The position numbers and the translations under genes are program-made. Below the pieces are notes generated by a model. The model ran no database searches, was not told the DNA's origin, and saw only the letters and a program-made list of their open reading frames with translations. 32,011 nt of DNA from Mucilaginibacter sp. MD40. Lineage in GTDB: Bacteria; Bacteroidota; Bacteroidia; Sphingobacteriales; Sphingobacteriaceae. Numbering within the stretch: the stretch's first letter is position 1; the number at the start of each line of letters is the position of its first letter. Positions 7,335-16,003 of this stretch are shown here, piece by piece. The stretch is from the NCBI RefSeq assembly GCF_002288635.1, contig NZ_NRSW01000001.1:25050-57060 (forward strand), read 5' to 3'.

Positions 7335-7397
7335 TTTTTAATGTTAATAGTATTATCTTCGTCGGGCATAAAAGTAACAAATAACAAATCATAAGCT

Positions 7398-8708
7398 ATG
7401 AAAATTGCTGTAGTAGGTACAGGCTATGTTGGGCTGGTAACCGGTACGTGTTTAGCAGAAACCGGTAACCAGGTTACATGTGTTGACATTAACGAACAAA
7501 AAGTAAAAATGATGCAGGAAGGTAAGGTTCCTATTTATGAACCGGGACTTGAACTGCTTTTCCATCGTAATATCAGTCAGAAGCGTTTGCTGTTTACCAG
7601 CGTTCTTGCAGATGCCATTGCCGACGCGCAAATTATTTTCCTGGCGCTGCCCACCCCTCCGGGAGGCGACGGTTCTGCCGACCTGAGCTACGTGCTGGGT
7701 GCGGCAAAAGACATAGCTAAACTGGTTACAGATTACAAAGTAATTGTTACCAAATCAACCGTGCCTGTGGGTACAGCCGATAAGGTAAAAGCGGTGATCA
7801 AAGAAAACACCAATATTGAATGCGCTGTAGTATCAAACCCCGAGTTTTTACGCGAAGGTGTTGCCGTTGAGGATTTCATGAAGCCCGACCGCGTGGTAGT
7901 AGGTACTACTGATGAGCGCGCGCGCAAATTAATGGGCGAGCTTTACGCGCCTTACGTGCGCCAGGGTAACCCGGTTATTTTTATGGATGAGCGTTCGTCA
8001 GAACTTACCAAATACGCAGCTAACTCTTTCCTGGCTACCAAAATATCTTTCATGAACGAGATTGCCAACCTGTGCGAACTGGTAGGCGCCGATGTGGATA
8101 TGGTACGCCGCGGTATAGGTTCTGATAATCGTATAGGTAACCGCTTCCTGTTCTCAGGTATCGGTTATGGCGGCAGCTGTTTCCCTAAGGATGTGCAGGC
8201 GCTGGCCAAATCATCAGAAGAAAACCAGTACGATTTTAAAATTCTTAACTCGGTAATGGAAGTTAACGAAATACAAAAAAAGGTACTGGTACAAAAAGTA
8301 AAAAAATATTACAACGGGGATATAAAAGGCAAGCATTTTGCCATGTGGGGACTTGCGTTTAAGCCTGAAACTGATGATATAAGAGAAGCACCTGCCTTGT
8401 ATATTATTGATGAACTGCTGGCGGCCGGCGCTACCGTTACGGTTTATGACCCTGAAGGGATGAACAATGTTAAAGCGCTGGTTGGCGATAAAATCAATTA
8501 TGCTGCAGACCAATACGAGGCGCTTGATAAAGCCGACGCGTTACTGATTGTTACAGAATGGTCGGTATTCCGCACACCTGATTTTGACCGCTTGGTTGAA
8601 CTGCTGCCAAGCAAGGTGATTTTTGACGGCCGTAACCTTTACGACCTGCAAAAAATGGTCGACTTAGGTTTTTACTATAACAGTATCGGACGTAAAATCA
8701 TTAGCTAA
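7398..8708 (+). CDS. ugd: UDP-glucose 6-dehydrogenase
   Basis: NAD-dependent four-electron oxidation of UDP-glucose to UDP-glucuronate in the cytoplasm. The Rossmann motif is [11 protein letters not shown] (6-16), followed by [15 protein letters not shown] (83-97), KSTVPVGT (119-126), SNPEFLREG (146-154), [17 protein letters not shown] (206-222) and the catalytic cysteine C261 in YGGSCFPKD (257-265). The C-terminal half holds [16 protein letters not shown]. At 436 residues it is full length. It is the first gene of the plus-strand nucleotide-sugar operon. Its stop codon shares an A with the ATG of the next gene, which uses its product. A partial -7 box (TATCTTCG, 7/8) lies at 7354-7361, 36 nt before the start. 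Confidence 0.97.
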   Translation: MKIAVVGTGYVGLVTGTCLAETGNQVTCVDINEQKVKMMQEGKVPIYEPGLELLFHRNISQKRLLFTSVLADAIADAQIIFLALPTPPGGDGSADLSYVLGAAKDIAKLVTDYKVIVTKSTVPVGTADKVKAVIKENTNIECAVVSNPEFLREGVAVEDFMKPDRVVVGTTDERARKLMGELYAPYVRQGNPVIFMDERSSELTKYAANSFLATKISFMNEIANLCELVGADVDMVRRGIGSDNRIGNRFLFSGIGYGGSCFPKDVQALAKSSEENQYDFKILNSVMEVNEIQKKVLVQKVKKYYNGDIKGKHFAMWGLAFKPETDDIREAPALYIIDELLAAGATVTVYDPEGMNNVKALVGDKINYAADQYEALDKADALLIVTEWSVFRTPDFDRLVELLPSKVIFDGRNLYDLQKMVDLGFYYNSIGRKIIS

Positions 8709-9688
8709 TGGCGCGTAAAAGAGTATTAATTACCGGTGCGGCAGGCTTTTTAGGCTCGCACCTTTGCGATAGATTCATTAAAGAGGATTTCCATGTGATA
8801 GGTATGGATAACCTCATTACCGGCGACCTACGCAACATAGAGCATTTGTTTAAACTGGAGAACTTTGAGTTCTATAACCACGATGTATCTAAGTTTGTGC
8901 ATGTGCCCGGCGAATTGCATTACATCCTGCACTTTGCCTCACCTGCCAGCCCTATTGATTACCTGAAGATCCCTATCCAAACGCTAAAGGTAGGCTCATT
9001 GGGTACGCATAACCTGCTGGGTTTGGCACGTGCTAAAAACGCGCGTATGCTTATCGCGTCCACATCCGAAATATACGGCGACCCTACCGTTAACCCGCAG
9101 CCCGAAGAATATTGGGGTAACGTAAACACGGTTGGCCCGCGCGGGGTGTATGACGAGGCTAAGCGTTTCCAGGAATCCATCACCATGGCTTACCATACCT
9201 TCCACGGTTTGGAAACCCGTATTGTACGTATATTTAATACTTACGGGCCGCGCATGCGCCTTAATGATGGCCGTGTGCTGCCGGCCTTTATCGGCCAGGC
9301 TTTGCGTGGCGAGCCGCTAACCATGTTTGGCGATGGCTCACAAACCCGCTCATTCTGCTATGTTGACGACCTGATTGAAGGTATTTATCGTTTGCTGTTT
9401 AGCGATTATGCTCAACCGATGAACATAGGTAACCCTGACGAGATCACCATACGTGAATTTGGTGAAGAAATTATCAAATTAACCGGTACCGATCAGGAAA
9501 TGATCAGCCTGCCCCTGCCTACAGATGACCCTAAACAGCGCAGGCCGGATATCACCAAAGCAAAAGCTATTTTAGGTTGGGAACCTAAAGTAGCAAGGGC
9601 AGAGGGTTTAAAGATCACTTATGAATACTTTAAATCGTTACCCGAGCACGAAATAAAGCATAAGGACTTTACGTACTACAACAAATAA
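8708..9688 (+). CDS. UDP-glucuronate decarboxylase (UDP-xylose synthase)
   Basis: Extended short-chain dehydrogenase that oxidises and decarboxylates UDP-glucuronate to UDP-xylose. Features are [10 protein letters not shown] (9-18), [13 protein letters not shown] (74-86), STSEIYGDP (118-126) with the catalytic S120 and E121, and Y148/K152 of the YxxxK motif within [14 protein letters not shown]. The SPASP and GPRGxYDEAKR blocks separate this family from GalE and RfbB. At 326 residues it matches bacterial UXS. The TAATG overlap with ugd couples substrate production to its use, so the cell probably makes xylose-containing polysaccharide (inference). Confidence 0.95.
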   Translation: MARKRVLITGAAGFLGSHLCDRFIKEDFHVIGMDNLITGDLRNIEHLFKLENFEFYNHDVSKFVHVPGELHYILHFASPASPIDYLKIPIQTLKVGSLGTHNLLGLARAKNARMLIASTSEIYGDPTVNPQPEEYWGNVNTVGPRGVYDEAKRFQESITMAYHTFHGLETRIVRIFNTYGPRMRLNDGRVLPAFIGQALRGEPLTMFGDGSQTRSFCYVDDLIEGIYRLLFSDYAQPMNIGNPDEITIREFGEEIIKLTGTDQEMISLPLPTDDPKQRRPDITKAKAILGWEPKVARAEGLKITYEYFKSLPEHEIKHKDFTYYNK

Positions 9689-9708
9689 ATTTTAAGAAAT
9701 ATTATTTG

Positions 9709-9740
9709 TAACGGATATTAACCGTTATTTTGACGGTTAA
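9709..9740 (+). promoter_or_regulatory. Overlapping hairpins between uxs and galE
   Basis: Three short segments can pair in two exclusive ways. AACGG (9710-9714) can pair with CCGTT (9722-9726), or TTAACCGT (9718-9725) can pair with ACGGTTAA (9733-9740) around the loop TATTTTG. The second stem is 8 bp and is followed by AAAAAC, not by a T run, so it is not a standard terminator. The loop region TTATTTTG is also a 7/8 match to a -7 box, so it may simply be a promoter with dyad symmetry 20 nt before galE. Confidence 0.3.
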
Positions 9741-9752
9741 AAACTTCATCGC

Positions 9753-10772
9753 ATGAAAATTTTAGTTACCGGCGGCTTAGGTTTCATTGGCTCGCATACT
9801 GTTGTTGAACTGGTTAACGCGGGTTACGATCCCGTAATAGTTGACGACCTATCCAACTCAAACATTAAAATATTAGACCAGCTAACTAAAATACTGGGCT
9901 TTACACCTGTATTTCATGAGCTAAACCTTTGCGACGAAACCGCGGTAAGCAAACTGGTACAAGATGAACCTGATATTGGTGGCATTATCCATTTTGCGGC
10001 GTCCAAGGCTGTGGGCGAATCGGTGCAGAACCCGTTAAAATACTATTACAATAATTTTTATTCGCTGATAAACTTATTAAGGTTATACGGCCATAAGCCG
10101 CTCAACTTTGTATTCTCATCCAGCTGCACGGTTTACGGGCAGCCGGATGTTTTACCGGTAACGGAAGACGCCCCGGTGAAAGCCGCTGAATCGCCTTATG
10201 GTAATACCAAGCAAATTGCCGAAGAAATTCTGCGCGATACTATTGCCGCCGGCAGCAAATTTAATGTTATTGCCCTGCGCTACTTTAACCCGGTAGGCGC
10301 GCACGAAAGCGCGCTGATTGGCGAGCTGCCTAACGGCGTACCGCAAAACCTGGTGCCATTTATTACGCAGACCGCTATTGGCAAACGCGAAAAGATCACC
10401 GTTTTCGGCGACACCTACAACACGCCTGACGGCAGCTGCATACGCGACTATATACATGTGGTTGACCTGGCCAAAGCACACGTAGCGGCTTTAAAACTAA
10501 TGGAAACAGCAGATTTTAAAGGGTATGATGTGTTTAACATTGGTACAGGTAAAGGTTCTTCGGTATTAGAGGTTATCAACGCTTTTGAGCAGGCTACCGG
10601 CGTAAAGCTGAACTACCAGATAGGACCGAAACGCGATGGCGACGTAGAACAGGTTTGGGGCGATGTTACAAAATCTTCCGAAAAGCTGCACTGGAAAGCT
10701 GAGCTTGACCTGAACACCATGATGGCATCTGCCTGGGCATGGGAACAATACATAGCGGCCAATCCGCTTTAA
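9753..10772 (+). CDS. galE: UDP-glucose 4-epimerase
   Basis: Interconverts UDP-glucose and UDP-galactose with bound NAD+. Features are TGGLGFIGSH (6-15), DDLSNSN (31-37), FAASKAVGES (81-90), the catalytic S124 in FSSSCTVYG and Y149/K153 in SPYGNTKQ, then ALRYFNPVGAH and RDYIHVVDLAKAHVAAL typical of GalE. At 339 residues it is full length. It is 64 nt after the UDP-xylose synthase gene and 17 nt before rfbB, so it is part of the nucleotide-sugar operon, perhaps with an added internal promoter. Confidence 0.96.
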   Translation: MKILVTGGLGFIGSHTVVELVNAGYDPVIVDDLSNSNIKILDQLTKILGFTPVFHELNLCDETAVSKLVQDEPDIGGIIHFAASKAVGESVQNPLKYYYNNFYSLINLLRLYGHKPLNFVFSSSCTVYGQPDVLPVTEDAPVKAAESPYGNTKQIAEEILRDTIAAGSKFNVIALRYFNPVGAHESALIGELPNGVPQNLVPFITQTAIGKREKITVFGDTYNTPDGSCIRDYIHVVDLAKAHVAALKLMETADFKGYDVFNIGTGKGSSVLEVINAFEQATGVKLNYQIGPKRDGDVEQVWGDVTKSSEKLHWKAELDLNTMMASAWAWEQYIAANPL

Positions 10773-10789
10773 AAATTGAGCTATATACC

Positions 10790-11842
10790 ATGAAAAAAAT
10801 TATCATTACCGGCGGCGCGGGCTTTATAGGCTCGCATGTAGTAAGGCGTTTTGTAACCAACTATCCCGATTATCAGATCATTAACCTGGATAAACTTACC
10901 TACGCCGGTAACCTGGCCAACCTGAAGGATATTGAACATGCGCCTAACTATCGCTTTGTAAAAGGCGACATTGTGGATATTGCATTTATCAACAGTCTTT
11001 TTGAGCAGGAAAAACCGGACGCGGTTATACACCTTGCTGCCGAATCGCATGTAGACCGCTCCATCACCAACCCGCTGGAATTTGTGATGACCAATGTGGT
11101 AGGCACCGTTAACCTGCTTAACGCGGCTAAAAACCTGTGGAAAGGCAATTACGAAAACAAGCGTTTCTACCATGTATCAACCGATGAGGTGTATGGTACC
11201 CTGGGCGAAACAGATATGTTTACCGAAACCACGGCTTATGACCCGCACTCACCCTACTCGGCCTCTAAAGCAGGCTCGGACCACTTTGTGCGCGCCTACC
11301 ACGATACCTACGGCCTTAACACCGTTATATCCAACTGCTCAAATAACTACGGCTCGTACCATTTTCCTGAAAAACTGATACCGCTGGCTATCCATAACAT
11401 CACCCAAAACAAACCGGTACCGGTGTACGGTAAAGGCGAGAACGTGCGCGACTGGCTGTGGGTAGAAGACCATGCCCGTGCTATTGATGTGATATTCCAT
11501 AAAGCCAAAGCAGGCGACACCTATAATATTGGCGGCCACAACGAGTGGAAGAACATTGACCTTATCCGTTTGCTTTGTCGCATCCTTGACCGCAAGCTGG
11601 GCCGTGCGGAAGGCGAATCGGCTAAACTCATTACCTTTGTAACAGACCGCGCCGGGCACGACCTCAGGTATGCTATTGATGCTACCAAGCTAAAGAACGA
11701 ACTGGGTTGGGAGCCATCCATTACCTTTGAACAGGGCCTGGAGAAAACCGTTGACTGGTACCTGGACAATGAGGAATGGCTTAATGATGTAACCAGCGGG
11801 CATTACCAGGATTATTACAACGAGCAGTACGCTAACCGATAG
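10790..11842 (+). CDS. rfbB: dTDP-glucose 4,6-dehydratase
   Basis: Converts dTDP-glucose to the 4-keto-6-deoxy sugar, the entry step to dTDP-rhamnose and related deoxysugars. From the ATG at 10790 the protein has 350 residues with TGGAGFIGSH (7-16), LDKLTYAGNL (33-42), HLAAESHVDRSI (81-92), the catalytic T131-D132-E133 in STDEVYG and Y156/K160 in SPYSASKAGSDH. A longer frame starting at 10739 would run into the end of galE and put 17 residues before the Rossmann motif, so it was rejected. The rest of the rhamnose pathway (rmlA, C, D) is not in the window. Confidence 0.95.
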   Translation: MKKIIITGGAGFIGSHVVRRFVTNYPDYQIINLDKLTYAGNLANLKDIEHAPNYRFVKGDIVDIAFINSLFEQEKPDAVIHLAAESHVDRSITNPLEFVMTNVVGTVNLLNAAKNLWKGNYENKRFYHVSTDEVYGTLGETDMFTETTAYDPHSPYSASKAGSDHFVRAYHDTYGLNTVISNCSNNYGSYHFPEKLIPLAIHNITQNKPVPVYGKGENVRDWLWVEDHARAIDVIFHKAKAGDTYNIGGHNEWKNIDLIRLLCRILDRKLGRAEGESAKLITFVTDRAGHDLRYAIDATKLKNELGWEPSITFEQGLEKTVDWYLDNEEWLNDVTSGHYQDYYNEQYANR

Positions 11843-11844
11843 AG

Positions 11845-12588
11845 ATGTTTGGATTATTTAAGAAGAAGCAAGCGCAGCCCGAAAGAATTAGCAACCTTAG
11901 TTACAGCAGCATTGGTGTAGACATGCACTCACATGTTTTACCGGGCATTGATGATGGGGCACAAACGCCTGAAGAATCTATTGTGCTGATCAAAAAGATG
12001 ATGGAGCTGGGCATAAAAAAAATTATTGCCACGCCTCACATCATGATTGATTTTTACCGTAACGATGCCGAAAGCATCAATAACGCGCTTGACATATTGA
12101 AAGAAGAGCTGGTTAGGCAGCAGATTGATATTGACATTACCGCCGCTGCCGAACATTACTTTGATGAAACTTTTGAAAAAAGGGTAACAGACAGAAAGGT
12201 AATGACCATGGGCGACAACCATGTGCTGTTTGAACTTTCATTCATTAACCAGCCGCCAAACGTGATACCGGTGATAGAAAAGATGCGCGAGATGGATTAT
12301 AAACCCATCCTGGCCCATCCCGAAAGGTACAGCTATATGACCATTGAACAGATGCAGAACCTCAAAAGCTGGGGTTGCGATCTGCAGCTGAACACCATAT
12401 CGCTTACGGGTTACTACGGTAAGCACGTACAAAAAAAGGCCGAGCAAATGGTGGATGCCGATATTGTTGACTTTATCTCAAGCGACATGCACCACCCACG
12501 CCATGCCGCCGCTTTTGAGAAAGCCCTGCAAACACCCTACCTGGGAAAGCTGCTAACCAATTACCCGTTAAAGAACAGTACTTTGTAG
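11845..12588 (+). CDS. CpsB/YwqE-type PHP-family tyrosine-protein phosphatase
   Basis: A 247-residue metal-dependent phosphatase of the PHP family that dephosphorylates the bacterial tyrosine kinase controlling capsule or exopolysaccharide polymerisation. The metal ligands are visible: DMHSHVLPGIDDG with H28 and H30, E43/E44 nearby, ATPHI with H65, AAEHYFD with E103 and H104, ILAHPERY with H158 and SSDMHHPRH with D214 and H216. It begins 2 nt after rfbB, so the operon joins sugar-nucleotide supply to control of polymer assembly. The partner kinase (Wzc-type) is not in the window. The first 20 residues are basic and poorly conserved-looking. Confidence 0.88.
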   Translation: MFGLFKKKQAQPERISNLSYSSIGVDMHSHVLPGIDDGAQTPEESIVLIKKMMELGIKKIIATPHIMIDFYRNDAESINNALDILKEELVRQQIDIDITAAAEHYFDETFEKRVTDRKVMTMGDNHVLFELSFINQPPNVIPVIEKMREMDYKPILAHPERYSYMTIEQMQNLKSWGCDLQLNTISLTGYYGKHVQKKAEQMVDADIVDFISSDMHHPRHAAAFEKALQTPYLGKLLTNYPLKNSTL

Positions 12589-12617
12589 ATGTGCAGATAT
12601 GCAGATTTTAAATGTGC

Positions 12618-12721
12618 AGATTTCAGATGTGCAGATGATAAAAAGAAATGCCGCTTGATCACAAGCGGCATTTCTTTTTTTAGCATGTTTATCATAAAAG
12701 GAATCTGCACATCTGAAATCT
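12618..12721. repeat. Inverted word repeat flanking the operon terminator
   Basis: A perfect 19-bp inverted pair (agatttcagatgtgcagat at 12618-12636 and its complement at 12703-12721) encloses the 16-bp terminator stem. The left arm belongs to a tandem run of GTGCAGAT-like words starting right after the stop codon at 12588; the right side continues with ATCTAAAAT words to about 12752. The region is non-coding and lies between convergent genes. Confidence 0.75.
12642..12681. terminator. Bidirectional intrinsic terminator
   Basis: A 16-bp perfect stem, AAAGAAATGCCGCTTG (12642-12657) and its complement (12662-12677), with the loop ATCA and flanking A and T runs on both sides. It serves the convergent sugar operon (plus) and the ABC permease gene (minus). 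Confidence 0.92.
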
Positions 12722-12752
12722 AAAATCGTAAATCCCCAAATCTAAAATCCAA

Positions 12753-13994
12753 TCATTCGTATCTCAAAGCTTCAACCGGATCAAGCCTGGAGGCTTTTTT
12801 TGCAGGATAAAATCCTGATGAAAGGCCAATAATGGTACACAGGGCTATGGCGGCGAAAAGCCAGAACCATGGCACTACAAAACTCCCGCTTATTTGCACT
12901 GCTATTAAATTACCTACGGCCATACCCAATATAATACCACCTACACCTCCTATAAGACATATCACAATTGCCTCTATCAGGAACTGCCTGCGTATAACGG
13001 ACGGTGTTGCCCCGATTGATTTCCGCAAGCCGATCTCGCGCGTACGCTCCGTTACAGAAACCAGCATAATATTCATTAAACCAATGGCCGCGCCCAGCAA
13101 AGTAATAATGCCTATAGCAAAGCCGGCGGCGGTCATGCCGGTAATTTGGCCTGAAAGTTCCTGTTGTATGGAGTCGCTCCGCGATATTTCAAAGTTATCG
13201 TCCTGGCCTATGCGCAGCCCCCTGATGTTCCGCATCAGCGAGGTAGCCTCGCCTATACTGGCATCCAGCACATCGGCGCTCGGCACGCTGATGGTAATAG
13301 CGTATGAAAGCTTTCTTGAAGTATCAGCAATGGTACGGGCTTTGGCCAATGGCACAATGCAAAATTTATCGCCACCAAAGCTGTTACTACCCTTGGACGC
13401 TACCACGCCAATAACTCTGAATTTATTGCTGCCCAACAAAATAGATTTATTGATGGGGTCTTCATTCTTAAACAATTTCTTTTTTACCTCGTCACCTACG
13501 ATCACCACATTGGCGCCATGCTCCAGCTCCGAGGCCGAAAAATTGCGCCCAAAGGCCAGCTTATGTCCTTTAATGGCCAGGTAATTATCATTACTGCCGG
13601 TTACCGAAATATTAGGGTTTGATTTAATGCTATTATACTTGGCTACAGCGGTACCGGTAACATTAAGGTCGACACTTACTTTGGCGGGCAGTTTATACAG
13701 CTTATCGAAACGCTCGGCCTGCGCGTAGGTAATAGCCGGATAAATTTTGCGGTGCCCGCCGTTACCAAAGCTGATACCGCTACCCCTGTTCTGTAAAGTA
13801 AAGGAATTGGCGCCCAACCCGGCAAAAGCATCATTAGTGTATTGCTTTATACCTTCAATAGCGGTTAATATACCCACCAGCGCCATAATGCCAATGGCAA
13901 TAATAAGCGCGGTTAACGAGGTACGTAAACGATTACCGCCAATAGATTGCAGGGCAATGGAGATGTTTTCGCGCAGGCTTGTTTTAACGGCCAT
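12753..13994 (-). CDS. MacB/FtsX-family ABC transporter permease
   Basis: A 413-residue inner-membrane permease. A short cytoplasmic start ([31 protein letters not shown]) leads into the first helix (about 26-48), followed by a large periplasmic MacB-type core domain (about 50-280) and three C-terminal helices (about 283-310, 335-362, 378-398). Between the helices sits [27 protein letters not shown], the cytoplasmic coupling motif of FtsX/MacB permeases. The C-terminus [17 protein letters not shown] is also typical. These proteins pair with a LolD/MacB-type ATPase and act in mechanotransmission or in export of lipoproteins, peptides or drugs. No ATPase gene is adjacent, so the partner and substrate are unknown. 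Confidence 0.92.
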   Translation of the reverse strand: MAVKTSLRENISIALQSIGGNRLRTSLTALIIAIGIMALVGILTAIEGIKQYTNDAFAGLGANSFTLQNRGSGISFGNGGHRKIYPAITYAQAERFDKLYKLPAKVSVDLNVTGTAVAKYNSIKSNPNISVTGSNDNYLAIKGHKLAFGRNFSASELEHGANVVIVGDEVKKKLFKNEDPINKSILLGSNKFRVIGVVASKGSNSFGGDKFCIVPLAKARTIADTSRKLSYAITISVPSADVLDASIGEATSLMRNIRGLRIGQDDNFEISRSDSIQQELSGQITGMTAAGFAIGIITLLGAAIGLMNIMLVSVTERTREIGLRKSIGATPSVIRRQFLIEAIVICLIGGVGGIILGMAVGNLIAVQISGSFVVPWFWLFAAIALCTIIGLSSGFYPAKKASRLDPVEALRYE

Positions 13995-14125
13995 TATCTA
14001 TGATATAGGGAATTTGCTGTTTTTGACTACCGGTTACAGGGTTTTGTTACATGCCCTGGATTTATTTGTTTAAGTTATCAAAATACAGCAAAAAACCATA
14101 GCTTTAACAATACCAAACCCGCATC

Positions 14126-14968
14126 ATGAAAACTGTAAAACTCCTGCTCATCTTAAGTTGCATTACACTGGCAAGCCGTGCGCAAAACATCACCCGTTCT
14201 AACGTTAATTTGAACGAGCAAACAGTTGTTACAGACTCCACCGGCAAAGTACTGCCCTACACCTACTGGCACGAGCGACTTATAAGCGGCAACTATTCGG
14301 TTAGGCAAAGCATTAAGCGTGTAAAGGATGGTCGTACAAACACCGTTAAAAGCGACACAACGGCTTTTGTACTTACCTGGCTTGACGAGGCAGGCAGGAA
14401 ACGCCTCGCCGAATACAGAAAAAACTTTGAAGCCGAACATCCCCGCGTTGCACAGGAACAAACCAATGGCGGTGTAGTTGCAAAGCCAAAAGCGGCGTAC
14501 ACCTATGTGCCTACCCGTTTGCCCCGCACATCTGAGGGCTTTGTAAACGGCGAGCCGATGGAGAGCTTCAAGGAAAAAACTATTGATGGTAACAAGATAG
14601 ACCTGAAAGCCTTAAAAGGTAAAATTGTAGTGCTCAATTTTTGGTTTATCAACTGCCCGGCCTGCAGGGCGGAGATGCCCGAACTTAACCAGGCAGTGGC
14701 CAATTACAGCACCGACCCGGACATTGTATTTGTTGGCCTGTGCCTTGACCAGGGCTGGGAGATCAAAGATTTCCTGAAGAAAACACCATTTAATTTCCAA
14801 CACATTGCCGACGCCCGGTATTATGGCAACAAATACAAGGTAAGCCTCTACCCTACCACCGTAGTACTGGATAAACAAGGCATAGTGCGGTTTAACTGTG
14901 TGGGCATGGATAATACCGGCTACTGGATAAAGAAAACCATAGAGGATATTAAAACTCAAGCTATGTAA
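14126..14968 (+). CDS. TlpA-like secreted thioredoxin-fold protein
   Basis: A 280-residue envelope protein with a signal peptide (MKTVKLLLILSCITLASRAQ, cleavage near A19-Q20). The N-terminal part (about 22-130) is not recognised. A redoxin domain starts near 141 (NGEPMESFKEKTIDG) and has the active site NCPAC with C177 and C180 in FWFINCPACRAEMPELN. The cis-proline region is SLYPTTVVLD near 245. TlpA-like proteins reduce or isomerise disulfides in the periplasm; in Bacteroidota they are numerous and mostly uncharacterised. It is divergent from the ABC permease and ends at a strong hairpin. Confidence 0.88.
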   Translation: MKTVKLLLILSCITLASRAQNITRSNVNLNEQTVVTDSTGKVLPYTYWHERLISGNYSVRQSIKRVKDGRTNTVKSDTTAFVLTWLDEAGRKRLAEYRKNFEAEHPRVAQEQTNGGVVAKPKAAYTYVPTRLPRTSEGFVNGEPMESFKEKTIDGNKIDLKALKGKIVVLNFWFINCPACRAEMPELNQAVANYSTDPDIVFVGLCLDQGWEIKDFLKKTPFNFQHIADARYYGNKYKVSLYPTTVVLDKQGIVRFNCVGMDNTGYWIKKTIEDIKTQAM

Positions 14969-14976
14969 AACAAAAA

Positions 14977-15000
14977 AGGCGCCTTATCGAGGCGCCTCTT
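14977..15000. terminator. Intrinsic terminator between tlpA-like gene and iscA
   Basis: Stem AGGCGCCT (14977-14984) and AGGCGCCT (14990-14997), self-complementary, with the loop TATCG. It is flanked by AAAAAA on the left and CTT on the right, so it terminates best for the minus-strand Fe-S gene and more weakly for the plus strand. Confidence 0.8.
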
Positions 15001-15022
15001 ATATCATATGTCTGTTGGAATG

Positions 15023-15376
15023 TTATACCGAGAATGATGAACCGCAGCCACAAGTACTGGTGGCATTAGGGTTGTTAAAGGTAAACCCGCGGGCGTTAAG
15101 GCCGTCCTGGAAATCTATCTGCATACCGGCAAGGTACAAGCCATGGGCTTTGTGCATAAAAACACGTATACCTTCTATATTATACTCCTGGTCGCCGTCT
15201 TTTTTCTGGTCGAAGCCTAAAACGTAGTTCATGCCGGAGCAACCGCCGCCTTCAACACCTACACGCAGGCCAAAATCGTCTCCAATTTCCTGCTGTTCTT
15301 TTAGTTTAAAAAGTTCTTTCACCGCGCCTTCGGTAAAAGTTACGGGGGCGGTTAATGTTTCAACAGTAGCACTCAT
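15023..15376 (-). CDS. A-type Fe-S cluster carrier (IscA/ErpA/SufA family)
   Basis: A 117-residue cytoplasmic Fe-S assembly protein. The three conserved cysteines are C46 in GGGCSGMNY and C109 and C111 in the C-terminal TCGCGSSF. The core includes VGVEGGGCSG and LYLAGMQIDFQDGLNARGFTFNNPNA. These proteins accept and deliver [2Fe-2S] or [4Fe-4S] clusters, for example to IspH-type enzymes. The gene stands alone here; no isc or suf partners are next to it. A perfect -7 box lies 20 nt upstream. Confidence 0.94.
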   Translation of the reverse strand: MSATVETLTAPVTFTEGAVKELFKLKEQQEIGDDFGLRVGVEGGGCSGMNYVLGFDQKKDGDQEYNIEGIRVFMHKAHGLYLAGMQIDFQDGLNARGFTFNNPNATSTCGCGSSFSV

Positions 15377-15396
15377 CTTATTTTTATTAAACTATA

Positions 15397-15404
15397 CAAA
15401 TATA
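15397..15404 (-). promoter_or_regulatory. Candidate iscA-family promoter -7 box (TATATTTG)
   Basis: The minus strand reads TATATTTG, an exact TAnnTTTG match, 20 nt before the ATG. No TTG is at the usual -33 distance. The plus strand of the same 92-nt gap would serve the divergent gene at 15469, where only a 7/8 box (GATTTTTG, 15418-15425) is seen. Confidence 0.4.
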
Positions 15405-15468
15405 AATCTAAAATACGGATTTTTGTCGCGACCACATTATTTATGACCTCTGCCTAACAGAAACCATT

Positions 15469-15999
15469 ATGGCCAGTTACACATATTTGTTCGATATTTT
15501 AAAATACACCATTGCCGGTGTAGGCGTTATCTATATTGCGTTTTACCTGTTTAAACCTTACATGGATAAAGCGCATAACCTACAGGCCCTTGAACTGCGC
15601 AAGGCCATCAGCAACCAGACGCTGCCGCTGCGCCTGCAGGCCTACGAGCGGCTGGTGCTGCTTATTGACCGTATTGACCCTGCCAATCTGCTCATCCGCC
15701 TTAATGCCAACGCTTACAGCGCTGCCGAATTGTATAATATCATACTCAACGAGGTCCGTACCGAGTATCAGCACAACGTTACCCAGCAAATATATGTAAG
15801 CAGCCAGGCATGGGCCGCTGTTAAACGCATCAAGGATGATACCGTTAACCTGGTTACCAATGCCATGCAGGGCCTGCCACCCAATGCCACAGGGCTGGAT
15901 ATGGGCAAAACCATCCTCAACCACCTCGCAACATTGGAAAACAACCCCTATGAACTGGCTACAGCCATCGTAAAGAAAGATATGGACCAAATATTTTAA
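15469..15999 (+). CDS. Conserved hypothetical membrane-anchored protein
   Basis: A 176-residue protein with one N-terminal membrane helix (about 9-30, [18 protein letters not shown]) followed by a soluble, mostly helical domain. That domain begins with a segment rich in Leu/Arg/Glu ([31 protein letters not shown], 40-70). It looks like the small single-helix hypothetical proteins often found next to acyl-CoA mutase genes in Sphingobacteria; I recognise the type but not a function. Its stop is 4 nt before the mutase start, so the two are almost certainly co-transcribed. Confidence 0.8.
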   Translation: MASYTYLFDILKYTIAGVGVIYIAFYLFKPYMDKAHNLQALELRKAISNQTLPLRLQAYERLVLLIDRIDPANLLIRLNANAYSAAELYNIILNEVRTEYQHNVTQQIYVSSQAWAAVKRIKDDTVNLVTNAMQGLPPNATGLDMGKTILNHLATLENNPYELATAIVKKDMDQIF

Positions 16000-16003
16000 C
16001 CCA

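Noticed and set aside
10739..10789. N-terminal extension of RfbB
   Set aside because: It overlaps the end of galE and lies before the Rossmann motif that normally begins at residues 4-7.
12589..12752. Insertion sequence or MITE with terminal inverted repeats
   Set aside because: No transposase, no visible target-site duplication, and the arms consist of repeated words that differ from the other loci.
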